From contig CP046178.1 in NCBI GenBank assembly GCA_014075255.1, positions 955,616-1,019,615 on the forward strand: a DNA stretch of 64,000 nucleotides, in the 5' to 3' direction. This DNA comes from Gammaproteobacteria bacterium (lineage in GTDB: Bacteria; Pseudomonadota; Gammaproteobacteria; UBA4575). This document shows, piece by piece, positions 19,956 through 28,584 of the stretch. Made by a program: the position numbers and the translations under genes. The stretch's first letter is position 1. Each line of letters begins with the position of its first letter. A model generated the notes under the pieces. The model was not told the origin of the DNA and did not search any database. It was given only the letters and a program-made list of their open reading frames with translations.

Positions 19956-20687
19956 ATGGCACAAACCAAAGCACTCATTCATACACTGAAGTCCTGCTTG
20001 AAGGCTCAAGACAAAACTTATGTAGATGTAGCTAAGGCCTTAAATTTGACTGAGGCAAGCGTAAAGCGGCTGTTTTCACAACATAGCTTCTCTTTAAATC
20101 GTTTGGAAACCGTATGCCAGATGCTGGATATGCAGATTTCAGATCTCGTTCAACAAATGAATGAATCGCAATTTCATCTAGAGCAGCTATCTGAAGAACA
20201 AGAACGCGTAATTGCCGACGACTTACTTTTATTACTGGTCACTGTTTGTGCTTTAAATAAATGGTTATTCGAGAATATGGTAGAGCGTTACAAAATAACT
20301 GAAGCGGAATGTATTCATAAGCTAGCGCAGCTTGATAAGCTAAAAGTGATTGAGCTTTTACCTAAAAATAAAATTAAACTACTCATAGCACCGAACTTTA
20401 GTTGGAGAAAAAACGGACCTATCCAAAGATTTTTTCAAGAGAATATCGGTCAAGAATACTTCAAAAGCAGTTTTCAAAAAGAAGAGGAAACATTAATCGT
20501 TTTAAATGGTATGTTATCTAAACTTTCAAATGGTGAATTTCAACGCAAACTTAAGCGATTAAGCAGAGAATTTAACGATCTAAATAACGAAGATTCATCA
20601 TTAGATATATTTGAACGAAATGGCGTTACGCTAGTGCTTGCGATGCGTAATTGGGAATTTGGTATATTTAAACCTTTACAGAGATAA
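19956..20687 (+). CDS. XRE-family helix-turn-helix regulator
   Basis: 243 residues. The N-terminal 65 residues form a Cro/C1-type HTH (T-Y-V-D-V-A-K-A-L-N-L-T-E-A-S-V-K-R-L-F). The remaining 170 residues are a helical domain (L-S-E-E-Q-E-R-V-I-A-D-D-L-L) seen in a group of stand-alone proteobacterial regulators, with no recognised ligand motif. It is divergent from the PspA-like operon, which makes that operon the likely target. The 150-bp intergenic region contains AT-rich partly symmetrical sequence but no clear palindrome. Confidence 0.85.
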   Translation: MAQTKALIHTLKSCLKAQDKTYVDVAKALNLTEASVKRLFSQHSFSLNRLETVCQMLDMQISDLVQQMNESQFHLEQLSEEQERVIADDLLLLLVTVCALNKWLFENMVERYKITEAECIHKLAQLDKLKVIELLPKNKIKLLIAPNFSWRKNGPIQRFFQENIGQEYFKSSFQKEEETLIVLNGMLSKLSNGEFQRKLKRLSREFNDLNNEDSSLDIFERNGVTLVLAMRNWEFGIFKPLQR

Positions 20688-20702
20688 TTTTTAATATAAA
20701 CG

Positions 20703-21548
20703 CTATCCTATTAGTCGTTTAATATCATCTGCAATTGGATTAATCACGTCATTATCTGACCAATAATTATTATGACTCAATGGATTCCAATTATTTAACA
20801 AATTACCTACATTAACCGCATTATCCTCATTCACTTCATATTTAAAGCTTTCTTTTATATTCCTAGTCGATATGTTCTTTAACGGCCAACCTAGTGGATC
20901 ATCAGGATCATAAAAGTTTTTCCATTTAAATGAATATCCTTTACTGCTAGAAGAAATAGCTTTTATTTTTCCATGTGGAATTCCAGCAAGAAAGATTGGT
21001 ATATTACAACCTGTAAAACAAAGTAACTTTAAGTTTTTCAATCTTCGAAACTTGTCTAAATCAGACCCTACTGGAGAATCATCGAATCCCCCTTCTCTCC
21101 ACGCGCCAAGTTGGGTCTGTTTAGATTGCACATCCCAAATATAATTTGAAATTACATGACAACCCAATGAATGTGCCATTAAAACAATTTTCACATTAGG
21201 GCCTGCTGCATCATAAGCCTTATCTAGCGCATCCAATATTCTATCTTGCACTTGCTCATATGGACTTCCTGCTTGGCTCGCTCTACGTTCTAAACCCGCA
21301 GCATCAGAAAACCCATACAAGAGAAACTTCCTTAAAGCTATCCAATCAATGTCATCTGTTGCTTTTATTCTGGTAAAAATATCTTTTTGGTGTTTTTGAA
21401 AAATATCCGCATAGTAGATAGAATCAAAATAAACACTCGGCCATGCACTGCCTACCTTTTTAGATAATTTTTTTTCTAATTTTTCAGCATAATTACGCGG
21501 TGTATCTCCCATCCCATGAATCACTAGCACAACTGTTTTATATGACAT
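20703..21548 (-). CDS. alpha/beta hydrolase (lipase-like)
   Basis: 281 residues. The N-terminal V-L-V-I-H-G-M-G-D forms the oxyanion-hole strand, and the nucleophile elbow is A-H-S-L-G-C-H (a variant of G-x-S-x-G) near residue 125. An acid and a C-terminal His (S-H-N-N-Y-W) are plausible triad members. No signal peptide is visible. The substrate is unknown. It is convergent with the XRE regulator, with only 15 bp between them. Confidence 0.82.
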   Translation of the reverse strand: MSYKTVVLVIHGMGDTPRNYAEKLEKKLSKKVGSAWPSVYFDSIYYADIFQKHQKDIFTRIKATDDIDWIALRKFLLYGFSDAAGLERRASQAGSPYEQVQDRILDALDKAYDAAGPNVKIVLMAHSLGCHVISNYIWDVQSKQTQLGAWREGGFDDSPVGSDLDKFRRLKNLKLLCFTGCNIPIFLAGIPHGKIKAISSSSKGYSFKWKNFYDPDDPLGWPLKNISTRNIKESFKYEVNEDNAVNVGNLLNNWNPLSHNNYWSDNDVINPIADDIKRLIG

Positions 21549-21714
21549 CGCAAGACCCTCACATAAAGGTTAAAAATAATTTACCTTAGACATGGTTTTA
21601 TTATAACTAAATTCATATATCATCTATAAACACTATTCATTTTCACAATTTCTAGCTCTATACATTTAAACTTATAAGTTAAATAATCATCGTAAATACT
21701 TAGAAAGCATATAT

Positions 21715-23070
21715 ATGAAACATGCACAATTTCAAAAATCTCTAGAAAAAGAATTACCTGTTTGGGAAGAAAAAGGCTGGGTAACCAAGCAAAATAGCGA
21801 GTCAATCCTAGAGCACGTAGGAAGTTCAGAGTCCAGATTTAACCTGCTCGCATTTGGTATCGCAGTTCTAGGCGTATTATTACTCGGATCAGGAATCATT
21901 ACCTATTTTGCTGCAAATTGGGCAGAAATGGCTAAGATCACAAAACTTATTTTGTTATTCAGCGCCATGTACGTTTCATTTGCCTGCGCAGGATACTTTT
22001 TAAAAACAGATAAATCACCCATGTTAGGGCAAGCATTACTCGTGCTGGGAGTCATAATTTTTGGCGCCAACATTATGCTTATTGCACAAATTTATCATAT
22101 CGATGAACACTACCCCAATGGCGTACTATTTTGGGCTTTAGGAGGTTTAGTTACTGCATATCTTATGAAATCTCATGCAGTGTTGGTTTTGACTATTGCT
22201 TTATCAGTATTATGGACATCATTAGAAACATTTGGATTTAATCATATTCATTTTTGGTACTTGGCAATCTGGGTGACCTTTTTGCCGCTAATTTATTTTC
22301 GCCGCTGGAATTTCGCACTGCACTTAGCTTTGATCGCATTAATCATATGGAGCATTTATAGTTTTTTCGGGATTGATTATAGAGACCAACAAATCACGCA
22401 GATTTATCTAGTACAACTCTATTTTGTACTATATTTAACATTATTTTTGATTGGAATGCTTTGTGCCACTACGAATCAACTCAATTATTTTGCCAAACCT
22501 CTTCAGAACTATGGCGCTTTCGCTGCATTACTGAGTTTTTATATGCTCACTTTCCCTGAAATTCAACGAGGCTTCAGATACTTTGATGACCATCTTAGAA
22601 CACAAGCTTCAACTGTCTGGCTGGCATTAACATTTTCCGCATTAGTACTGCTAGTTATTTTAGCAATATGGCACCGATCAAGAGTTACCACTAAAGAAAA
22701 ACCAAAATATCTTATTTATGGTCAGTTTTTAATTGCAGCGGTTGTGTTACTGATTATCTTTAATTTATTTCTTGCAGGAAATTACGGTGGCTGGATGGCT
22801 ATCGCATTAAATCTATTATTTTTTGCTGGAATGATATGGTTATTATTTGCAGGTACGCATACCAATAACCGTACACTCATTAACTTAGCATTCTTATTCT
22901 TCGCATTAGCATTAATAACTCGGTACTTTGATACATTTTGGAGTTTATTGAACCGCTCATTCTTCTTTATGGCAGGAGGGATAATTCTTATTATAGGAGG
23001 ATATTTTCTCGAAAAACAACGTAGAAAGTTAACTGCAACTATTGCAAGCAGCTCTAAGCAGGTAATTTAG
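21715..23070 (+). CDS. DUF2157 domain membrane protein
   Basis: 451 residues. A soluble N-terminal segment of about 45 residues (L-x-x-W-x-x-K-G-W-V-T-x-x) is followed by about 12 hydrophobic segments. The N-terminal part with G-I-I-T-Y-F-A-A-N-W-A-E-M defines DUF2157. Function is unknown. It is directly followed by a GDYXXLXY-domain gene, its usual partner. An AGAAAG purine run precedes the start. Confidence 0.88.
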   Translation: MKHAQFQKSLEKELPVWEEKGWVTKQNSESILEHVGSSESRFNLLAFGIAVLGVLLLGSGIITYFAANWAEMAKITKLILLFSAMYVSFACAGYFLKTDKSPMLGQALLVLGVIIFGANIMLIAQIYHIDEHYPNGVLFWALGGLVTAYLMKSHAVLVLTIALSVLWTSLETFGFNHIHFWYLAIWVTFLPLIYFRRWNFALHLALIALIIWSIYSFFGIDYRDQQITQIYLVQLYFVLYLTLFLIGMLCATTNQLNYFAKPLQNYGAFAALLSFYMLTFPEIQRGFRYFDDHLRTQASTVWLALTFSALVLLVILAIWHRSRVTTKEKPKYLIYGQFLIAAVVLLIIFNLFLAGNYGGWMAIALNLLFFAGMIWLLFAGTHTNNRTLINLAFLFFALALITRYFDTFWSLLNRSFFFMAGGIILIIGGYFLEKQRRKLTATIASSSKQVI

Positions 23071-23071
23071 C

Positions 23072-23638
23072 ATGGTTTCAAAAATAATATTTATATTAAT
23101 CCTATTTACATTATTTTTATGCTCCATGATCGGCATGAAACAATGGACCCTAAGCACAGGAACACCCGTTCTATTAGAAACCCAACCCATTGACCCTCGC
23201 TCTCTATTCCGCGGTGACTATGTAAGATTAAATTACTCAATTAGCAATCTTAAACCTTCAGAACTTACAGGTGACGATGAGTTTAAAAAGCACGATGTAA
23301 TTTACGTTACATTAAAAAAACAGAAAAAATATTGGGTTCCTCAATCTGTAACTCATGAAGCACCACAAGAAAACGATCTATACCTGAAAGGCACAATACA
23401 ATATGTCAGCCAACATTCTTGGAATCAAGAAACTGAAACCTCAGATGAGATTACAAATTTACAGATAAAATATGGAATAGAAAACTATTTTGTTCCTGAA
23501 TATGAAGGGCTTGAACTTGAGCGAAGAGACAACGATCAAGTGGTAGATATCCGTGTTGCAATCGATAAGTATGGAAGATCAGACATAAAAGCTGTACTCG
23601 TAAACGATATAATTAAATATAAAGAAACATTACTTTAA
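23072..23638 (+). CDS. GDYXXLXY domain-containing protein
   Basis: 188 residues. One N-terminal membrane segment (about residues 3-20) is followed by a periplasmic domain with the name-giving R-G-D-Y-V-R-L-N-Y motif near residue 50. Function is unknown, but the gene almost always accompanies DUF2157 membrane proteins, as here with a one-base gap. An intrinsic terminator follows at once, so the two genes form a complete operon. Confidence 0.92.
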   Translation: MVSKIIFILILFTLFLCSMIGMKQWTLSTGTPVLLETQPIDPRSLFRGDYVRLNYSISNLKPSELTGDDEFKKHDVIYVTLKKQKKYWVPQSVTHEAPQENDLYLKGTIQYVSQHSWNQETETSDEITNLQIKYGIENYFVPEYEGLELERRDNDQVVDIRVAIDKYGRSDIKAVLVNDIIKYKETLL

Positions 23639-23649
23639 GCAAACAAAAA

Positions 23650-23674
23650 AACCCGGCATACGCCGGGTTTTTTT
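23650..23674. terminator. bidirectional intrinsic terminator
   Basis: An 8-bp perfect stem AACCCGGC/GCCGGGTT with a 4-base loop has a T7 run on its right side and an A7 run on its left. It therefore can end both the plus-strand DUF2157 operon and the small minus-strand gene at 23696-23818. Confidence 0.92.
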
Positions 23675-23695
23675 ACTCAGGGAAGGGCTTAGTAT

Positions 23696-23818
23696 TTAGT
23701 GATGACGCTTAAGTTCAGAATCATGATAACCATCACGCTCTTTCATTAGACGCCACATTCCTACTAGCGTTAATCCAACAACTGTTATTTGCAATGCAAT
23801 AATTAATAACGCTTCCAT
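23696..23818 (-). CDS. small single-pass membrane protein, 40 residues
   Basis: An unlisted small frame: M-E-A-L-L-I-I-A-L-Q-I-T-V-V-G-L-T-L-V-G-M-W, then a basic/polar tail ending in L-K-R-H-H. Residues 3-22 form one hydrophobic helix. GGAG stands 6 bases before this ATG; an in-frame upstream ATG at 23830 would add four residues but has a poor ribosome site. A perfect CRP-type site lies about 70 bp upstream and a terminator just downstream, so this is a complete one-gene unit. No homologue is recognised. Confidence 0.65.
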   Translation of the reverse strand: MEALLIIALQITVVGLTLVGMWRLMKERDGYHDSELKRHH

Positions 23819-23889
23819 TTCCAACTCCATACTTTAGGTTATAAAAATATCTCTCTAAAAAGATCAGATTAGGAAGGCGCATTGTCTAA

Positions 23890-23905
23890 TGTGAACTACG
23901 TCACA
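23890..23905. promoter_or_regulatory. CRP/Vfr-type binding site
   Basis: TGTGA-N6-TCACA, a perfect match to the CRP core palindrome. The only gene start it can serve is the small membrane protein on the minus strand; the gene on its other side ends there. cpdA, which degrades cAMP, is encoded elsewhere in the window. Confidence 0.7.
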
Positions 23906-23960
23906 TTTCTCTGTTGGTGATATTTGGAGTAGAAGACTAGACGAGCGGTAGCCTACAGCA

Positions 23961-24551
23961 CTAGTCCTTCACCCATAACAAGCATCGATTGTTGGCAGGC
24001 ATTGCGTAATCCTTAATAACAGCAAGCCCCTGTTGCTTGGCAAGATCATTTAGATCATCAAAATCCCTAACGCCGCTCAAAGGGTTCTGCTGCTTCAAAT
24101 ATTGGTCAAATCTGGCGTTACTAGGGCTGGTATGCGCCCCAGCATAGGAAAATGGCCCATATATCAACAGTTTCCCAGACGGTGCCAATACTTCACCCAC
24201 TCCTTTGAAAAACCGCTCCACCATTGCCCATGACATAATGTGTAAGCTATTTGCAGTAAAGAGCGCATCTACCGTTTGAATATTCCAAGGTTGATTAAGT
24301 ACATCCAGCTCAACAGGTGCCTTGAGGTTAGATAGAGCCGCTTCTACGGCCCAAGCTTGAATACTAGGTAGGTTTTCCGCGCGATCGCTGGGTTGCCAAT
24401 TCAGGTGTTGTAAATGCTTGGCAAAATACACAGCATGCTGCCCAGAGCCACTGCCTATTTCTAGTACCGATTTACGGTCTTTAAATACTTCTTGCAGTAC
24501 TTCTAAAATCGGTTTTTTGTTCTGCTCACATGACTCTGAGTGGAGTTTCAT
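23961..24551 (-). CDS. DUF938 SAM-dependent methyltransferase-like protein
   Basis: 196 residues. The SAM-binding motif I is V-L-E-I-G-S-G-S-G-Q-H-A-V-Y-F-A-K near residue 33. The family pattern W-Q-P-S-D and Y-G-P-F follows, and the start has the diagnostic S-E-S-C-E-Q-N-K-K-P-I-L. It is a Rossmann-fold methyltransferase of unknown substrate, cytoplasmic. The start overlaps the stop of the hopJ-type gene by four bases (ATGA), so the two are co-translated. Confidence 0.92.
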   Translation of the reverse strand: MKLHSESCEQNKKPILEVLQEVFKDRKSVLEIGSGSGQHAVYFAKHLQHLNWQPSDRAENLPSIQAWAVEAALSNLKAPVELDVLNQPWNIQTVDALFTANSLHIMSWAMVERFFKGVGEVLAPSGKLLIYGPFSYAGAHTSPSNARFDQYLKQQNPLSGVRDFDDLNDLAKQQGLAVIKDYAMPANNRCLLWVKD

Positions 24552-24892
24552 TTATTAGCTAAGGCATCATTATCAAACGTTATACCTGCCCACCCTGTTT
24601 TCATGAAGTTGCGGATATTCTGGTGATTATTACTATCCGGGTTTTGCAATACATCCTCACGGTAGTACACACCAAAACAAGCGAGTGTTTTTTCTTCATC
24701 AAAGTTATTTAATTTTGCAAAAGCAAAAAGTTTACAAGAACCTTCATTTTCCCCAGCTTGGTTAACAAGATTTCCATTGGTAAATGCAGTAGGTGTATAC
24801 GCATAAGCTGTTTCAATTACAGCCATGGTATCCTGAAATTCTATTGATTCGGGTGAAGTTTGGAGCTTATCCGAAAAGACTTTAGGTTGCAT
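24548..24892 (-). CDS. HopJ type III effector-like protein
   Basis: 114 residues. The pattern P-E-S-I-E-F-Q-D-T-M-A-V-I-E-T-A-Y-A-Y-T-P-T-A-F followed by N-x-A-G-E-N-E-G-S-C-K and A-C-F-G-x-Y-Y-R-E-D-V is that of the HopJ family. Despite the name, these proteins are widespread in free-living proteobacteria without type III secretion and have no known role. It is the first gene of a two-gene unit with the DUF938 methyltransferase. Confidence 0.92.
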   Translation of the reverse strand: MQPKVFSDKLQTSPESIEFQDTMAVIETAYAYTPTAFTNGNLVNQAGENEGSCKLFAFAKLNNFDEEKTLACFGVYYREDVLQNPDSNNHQNIRNFMKTGWAGITFDNDALANK

Positions 24893-25089
24893 AGAGTTTA
24901 CGATCAGCTTTTAATATGTGACAGAACTTCATTAATCATGCTTTTGATCATAAGATCTCTAACTTTAATTAATGCAATAGGCTTATAGCATGCAGATCAA
25001 GATTCACTAGCTTCCAGTTTCCATCTGCTTGGTCTTCTTCATCTGCCTCACAGTAGTATACCTGACCCAAATCATTGACCATAGTAAGT

Positions 25090-25178
25090 ACATGGACGAT
25101 GTGCAGGATGCACAAGTGTCGCGTGAGACAGGATGTCGGGAGCGACTGTACGCATATGAGAAGCATCAGGGATGATGC
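25090..25178 (+). ncRNA. array of five GGA-loop hairpins, CsrB/RsmZ-like candidate
   Basis: In 89 bases five small stems each expose GGA: ACAT-ggacg-ATGT (25090-25102), GTGC-aggat-GCAC (25101-25113), GACA-gga-TGTC (25127-25137), GTCG-ggag-CGAC (25135-25146) and GCATCA-ggga-TGATGC (25163-25178). Neighbouring stems share a few bases, so not all can form at once. CAGGATG in a hairpin loop is the known CsrA/RsmA recognition element, repeated in CsrB/RsmY/RsmZ decoys. An AT-rich tract follows but the terminator is weak, and no promoter is obvious. It could instead be a dispersed hairpin repeat. The rest of the 432-bp gap 24893-25324 holds no convincing gene. Confidence 0.4.
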
Positions 25179-25205
25179 ATCAAATTATTATTATTTTTGC
25201 TAAAT

Positions 25206-25233
25206 TGTCCGCTTACGATGCAAAGCAGACATT
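25206..25233. repeat. short imperfect palindrome with AAAGCAGACATT
   Basis: TGTCCGCTT (25206) pairs with AAAGCAGACA (25222-25231) to give a small hairpin. The same AAAGCAGACATT word recurs at 26025-26036 on the other side of the M23 peptidase gene. It looks like a dispersed short repeat. Confidence 0.4.
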
Positions 25234-25324
25234 ATAAAATATAATACACTAAAATAGTTCAAGTAACATATATCACATCTAATTAGTTTCAGATTGGTAT
25301 ATATTTATGAAAAAATTGGTTTAG

Positions 25325-25999
25325 ATGATTATGAATAAAACACTTTTAGTCATGCCGCTAATTTTACTTTCAATAAGTAGCGTTAGTTCGAATGATGATG
25401 AAATAATTGGCCAAACACCAGGCTGTATGATGTCGGACTACACGCTTGCAGATAAATCTGATTATGTTTTACCTTTCCCAATCGGGAAAGAATATACCGT
25501 GACTCAAGGGAACTGTGGATTACATACACATAGAAGTGAATATAACTTACGATTTTCCTATGATTTCCCTATACCAATAGGTGGAGATATAACGGCAGTA
25601 AGGAATGGCGAAGTAATCAATCTCGATGAACAGTTCCCTAATGATACCAATGACCACTCGCAAACAAACTGGATTGGGATAAAACATGAAGATGGAACTA
25701 TTGCAGTCTACCTTCATCTGAATACAAAAGGTGTATTTGTAGAAATTGGCGATGAGGTTAAACAAGGCGAGATTATCGGAATATCAGGTAGTAGTGGTTA
25801 TACTGAATATAGACCCCATTTACATTTCCATATCACAGAAAAAGAGCACGACACTTGCCAATTGAGTCTCCATGAGCAACCAAACACTTCAAAATACTCT
25901 TTAAAAGGTTGTAAAACTATTCCTATTACATTTAAAAATGCTGAACCACAAGACACACCACCCATACAGGGAAAGATATATAAAGCAGTCACTTTTTAA
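25325..25999 (+). CDS. secreted M23-family peptidase
   Basis: 224 residues with a signal peptide (about 1-22, ending S-S-V-S-S). The LytM/M23 core is visible: an N-terminal Zn region H-T-H-R-S-E-Y-N-L-R-F-S-Y-D-F (His and Asp ligands), then I-P-x-G-x-x-I-x-A-x-x-x-G-x-V, and the C-terminal P-H-L-H-F-H-I ligand motif. It is probably a periplasmic or secreted peptidoglycan endopeptidase or a related regulator. Two cysteines flank the core. It stands alone, with AAAGCAGACATT words on both sides, which may mark it as an inserted gene. Confidence 0.85.
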   Translation: MIMNKTLLVMPLILLSISSVSSNDDEIIGQTPGCMMSDYTLADKSDYVLPFPIGKEYTVTQGNCGLHTHRSEYNLRFSYDFPIPIGGDITAVRNGEVINLDEQFPNDTNDHSQTNWIGIKHEDGTIAVYLHLNTKGVFVEIGDEVKQGEIIGISGSSGYTEYRPHLHFHITEKEHDTCQLSLHEQPNTSKYSLKGCKTIPITFKNAEPQDTPPIQGKIYKAVTF

Positions 26000-26024
26000 C
26001 TATATAAATATCTTCTTTTGGCCG

Positions 26025-26036
26025 AAAGCAGACATT
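26025..26036. repeat. second copy of the AAAGCAGACATT word
   Basis: Same 12-base word as at 25222-25233, here preceded by TTTTGGCCG rather than a full left arm. Together the copies bracket the M23 gene. Confidence 0.35.
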
Positions 26037-26047
26037 TTATATAACCA

Positions 26048-28582
26048 TCAACTTTCTGCCAGCAATCTCTTAACCGGCATTTGTTTAGTACGTTGAATGG
26101 ACACATATCCTGCCACTAATACTAACAAAGGCGCTAACATCAAGCACAAAATTGCCGTTTTAGGATTAAAGACAAACTGCCCTTCTATTAGGTAATTAGA
26201 CAAGACAAAGCTGATTACTAAATTCAATAGATAAGCAATTGCCCCTGCAATGAACCCAATTAGAAGAAACTGGGTACGGAAAACTTTTTGCACCAACTTT
26301 GTATCTGCCCCTACTGCTTTAAAAATTGCAGTACTGTAAGATCTATTCTTACGCAGAATCATTTCTATTGAGACAAACACCAATACACTTGCAAACAAAG
26401 CAAAATACAATACGGTTTCAACCGCATAGCTAATTTTTTGAGCAATACCACGAATTCGATTTAACAAGAAATCCACATCAAAAAAAGTAGCACTCGGAAA
26501 CTGTTTTACAAAATCTCGTAATATTGGCCGTTGTTGTTTATCTAGATGCAAGCTTCCCATATAAGAAACCGGCAAACCATCTAATACACCTGGATAGAAG
26601 ATCATATAAAAATTAGGTGTAAAAGACTCCCACTCTACTGAACGAATACTGGTGACTACTGCTTCTACTACTTGTGTTTCTACTGTGAATGAAAGCTTGT
26701 CACCCAATGTGATTTCCAGGTTTTCTGCTAGACCTTCTTCTACCGAAACCGTAGCAGTATTTTTATTTTTAGATTCGATATACCAATCACGATGCCATTC
26801 ACCGCGTATAATTTTATTATCTTTTGGTAATTGTTTGTTCCAGGTCAGCGCTAGATCCCTTCCTAAGGACTCGTCTTGGCGTTCCGTTTCTTTACTGGCA
26901 TATTCTCGAATCGGCAGATCATTGATTGCGCTTAAACGGCCTCTTACCACTGGATACAATGGACTATGCTCCAGGCCCTGTTCTTTTACTTTTTCAAGAA
27001 ATGACAACTTTTCATTCTCAAATAAGTTAATGGCGAATATATTTGGCGCATTATCGGGTACTTTAGATTGCCATGAGGCCACTAAGTCATCTCGAATGGT
27101 TGAGATGAGCGCTAGTGAGAAAAAAGTAATTGCGATACCAACTACTTGGACAATCACCATACGACGATTCGCCTTTAGACTTCTTGCAGTAAGTTTTGTC
27201 GACACTGATTTCGATTCACTATATTTTGAAAACCAACTAATGAAGTATTTTGTTACAAAGTATGCAAGTAAGACAAATAGAAATAACACAACAATGATAT
27301 ACAAACTAATCTTTACCTCTTGCGTGCCCACGTAAACAATGGTCGACAAGCCCATTAGCATTATTGCTATTGTAAATATAATAGGCTGCTGCTGCGTTTC
27401 TGTACGATTGAGCAATAGTTTTGGAGCAGTCTTTAAAAGCTTATTTAAAAATGGCCATGCAAAGCTAGCCACTACTACCAGTGCCGTAAAAGCACTCAGC
27501 AAGTATGGTTGGATGCTTGCAGCAGGCAACGTTTCCGGTATCAGGTCACCCAGGCTTCTTAATATAATGATATGCGCCACACCGCCTATCATTAAACCTA
27601 TGACTACTGCGATTAAGCTAAACACGACAAAAGGTACTGCAACTGCAGCAATCATTCTTTTCCCTTGCAGCCCTAAACAGCGTAATAGCGCATATTGATA
27701 AGTCATTTCATTTGCATATTGGTAACTGACGAGTGCCGCTGCAACTGCACCGAGCAACACTGCTATGAGTGCTGTGATGTGCAGAAATCGGTAGGCACGA
27801 TTCAGTGTATTCGCCAATGTTTGATTTGCAGCATCGATTGTGATGAATTCCTGATTCAGTTGTAAATTAGATTCAAGCTCTTGCTGCAAACTTTGTAACT
27901 TGGACGCCTCACCTGTAAACAGGTAACGGAATTTTACGCGGCTTCCCGGGCGTACTATTTGTGTAGCGGCTACATCTTCCCAGTTCATCATTATGCGCGG
28001 GGTAAAACTATAGAAGCTATTCCCTCGATCGGGCTCATACACTAAAATTTTAGATATTTTGAAAGATGTTTCACCTACGTTGAGATGTTGGTTTAATGAG
28101 AGTCCCAATTCATTTAATACTCTATCTTCTACCCACACCTCACCCTGTTTAGGCACTTCCTGAGTAGCTTGCGGATCTCCATAAAGTTGATTAGACACCT
28201 GAAGCTCGCCCAACAAAGGATAACTATTCGAAACTGCCTTAACACTTGATAACAGAAAGGCTTCTTTTTCTGCTACTTGATCATTAGTACTTGAATTAGT
28301 CATGGCCATAGCCATAGTCTGAAAAGTGAGCGTCTTTGCACTACTAAGAGAAAATGATTCCAGAACCGCTTTTTGTTCATCACTTAAATCTGTTGTGGAT
28401 TGAAACACTAGATCTGCCGCAATGACTTCTTTTGCCTGACTATTAAATAATTTCTCTAATCGGTCTCCTAGTAAAGTAATACTAAATGTAACTGCACAAG
28501 CAATGGCTACCGCTATACAAAACAAACGCATAGAGTTTTGGCGAAGTTGCCTGACTAGAAGGTTGTTATAAAATGTAAACAT
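26048..28582 (-). CDS. ybbP: ABC transporter permease, YbbP family (FtsX-like, double)
   Basis: 844 residues. A membrane segment at 15-40 is followed by a large periplasmic MacB-like domain, an FtsX domain of three segments around 260-380, further segments near 405-450, a second periplasmic domain, and a final FtsX domain at about 715-830. This architecture is that of E. coli YbbP, proposed to act with YbbA and TesA in lipid or lysophospholipid handling at the inner membrane. It is two bases from the ATPase gene and shares its operon. Confidence 0.9.
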   Translation of the reverse strand: MFTFYNNLLVRQLRQNSMRLFCIAVAIACAVTFSITLLGDRLEKLFNSQAKEVIAADLVFQSTTDLSDEQKAVLESFSLSSAKTLTFQTMAMAMTNSSTNDQVAEKEAFLLSSVKAVSNSYPLLGELQVSNQLYGDPQATQEVPKQGEVWVEDRVLNELGLSLNQHLNVGETSFKISKILVYEPDRGNSFYSFTPRIMMNWEDVAATQIVRPGSRVKFRYLFTGEASKLQSLQQELESNLQLNQEFITIDAANQTLANTLNRAYRFLHITALIAVLLGAVAAALVSYQYANEMTYQYALLRCLGLQGKRMIAAVAVPFVVFSLIAVVIGLMIGGVAHIIILRSLGDLIPETLPAASIQPYLLSAFTALVVVASFAWPFLNKLLKTAPKLLLNRTETQQQPIIFTIAIMLMGLSTIVYVGTQEVKISLYIIVVLFLFVLLAYFVTKYFISWFSKYSESKSVSTKLTARSLKANRRMVIVQVVGIAITFFSLALISTIRDDLVASWQSKVPDNAPNIFAINLFENEKLSFLEKVKEQGLEHSPLYPVVRGRLSAINDLPIREYASKETERQDESLGRDLALTWNKQLPKDNKIIRGEWHRDWYIESKNKNTATVSVEEGLAENLEITLGDKLSFTVETQVVEAVVTSIRSVEWESFTPNFYMIFYPGVLDGLPVSYMGSLHLDKQQRPILRDFVKQFPSATFFDVDFLLNRIRGIAQKISYAVETVLYFALFASVLVFVSIEMILRKNRSYSTAIFKAVGADTKLVQKVFRTQFLLIGFIAGAIAYLLNLVISFVLSNYLIEGQFVFNPKTAILCLMLAPLLVLVAGYVSIQRTKQMPVKRLLAES

Positions 28583-28584
28583 GA

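Noticed and set aside
24969..25166. 65-residue minus-strand frame in the gap before the M23 peptidase
   Set aside because: It has no ribosome site, an odd composition, and lies across the GGA-hairpin array; a shorter version from 25082 (37 residues) also lacks support.
26652..27698. Two long plus-strand frames (227 and 119 residues) opposite ybbP
   Set aside because: They are antisense shadows of the YbbP gene, whose protein is conserved through the whole region; the products have low-complexity Ser/Thr-rich composition and no start signals.
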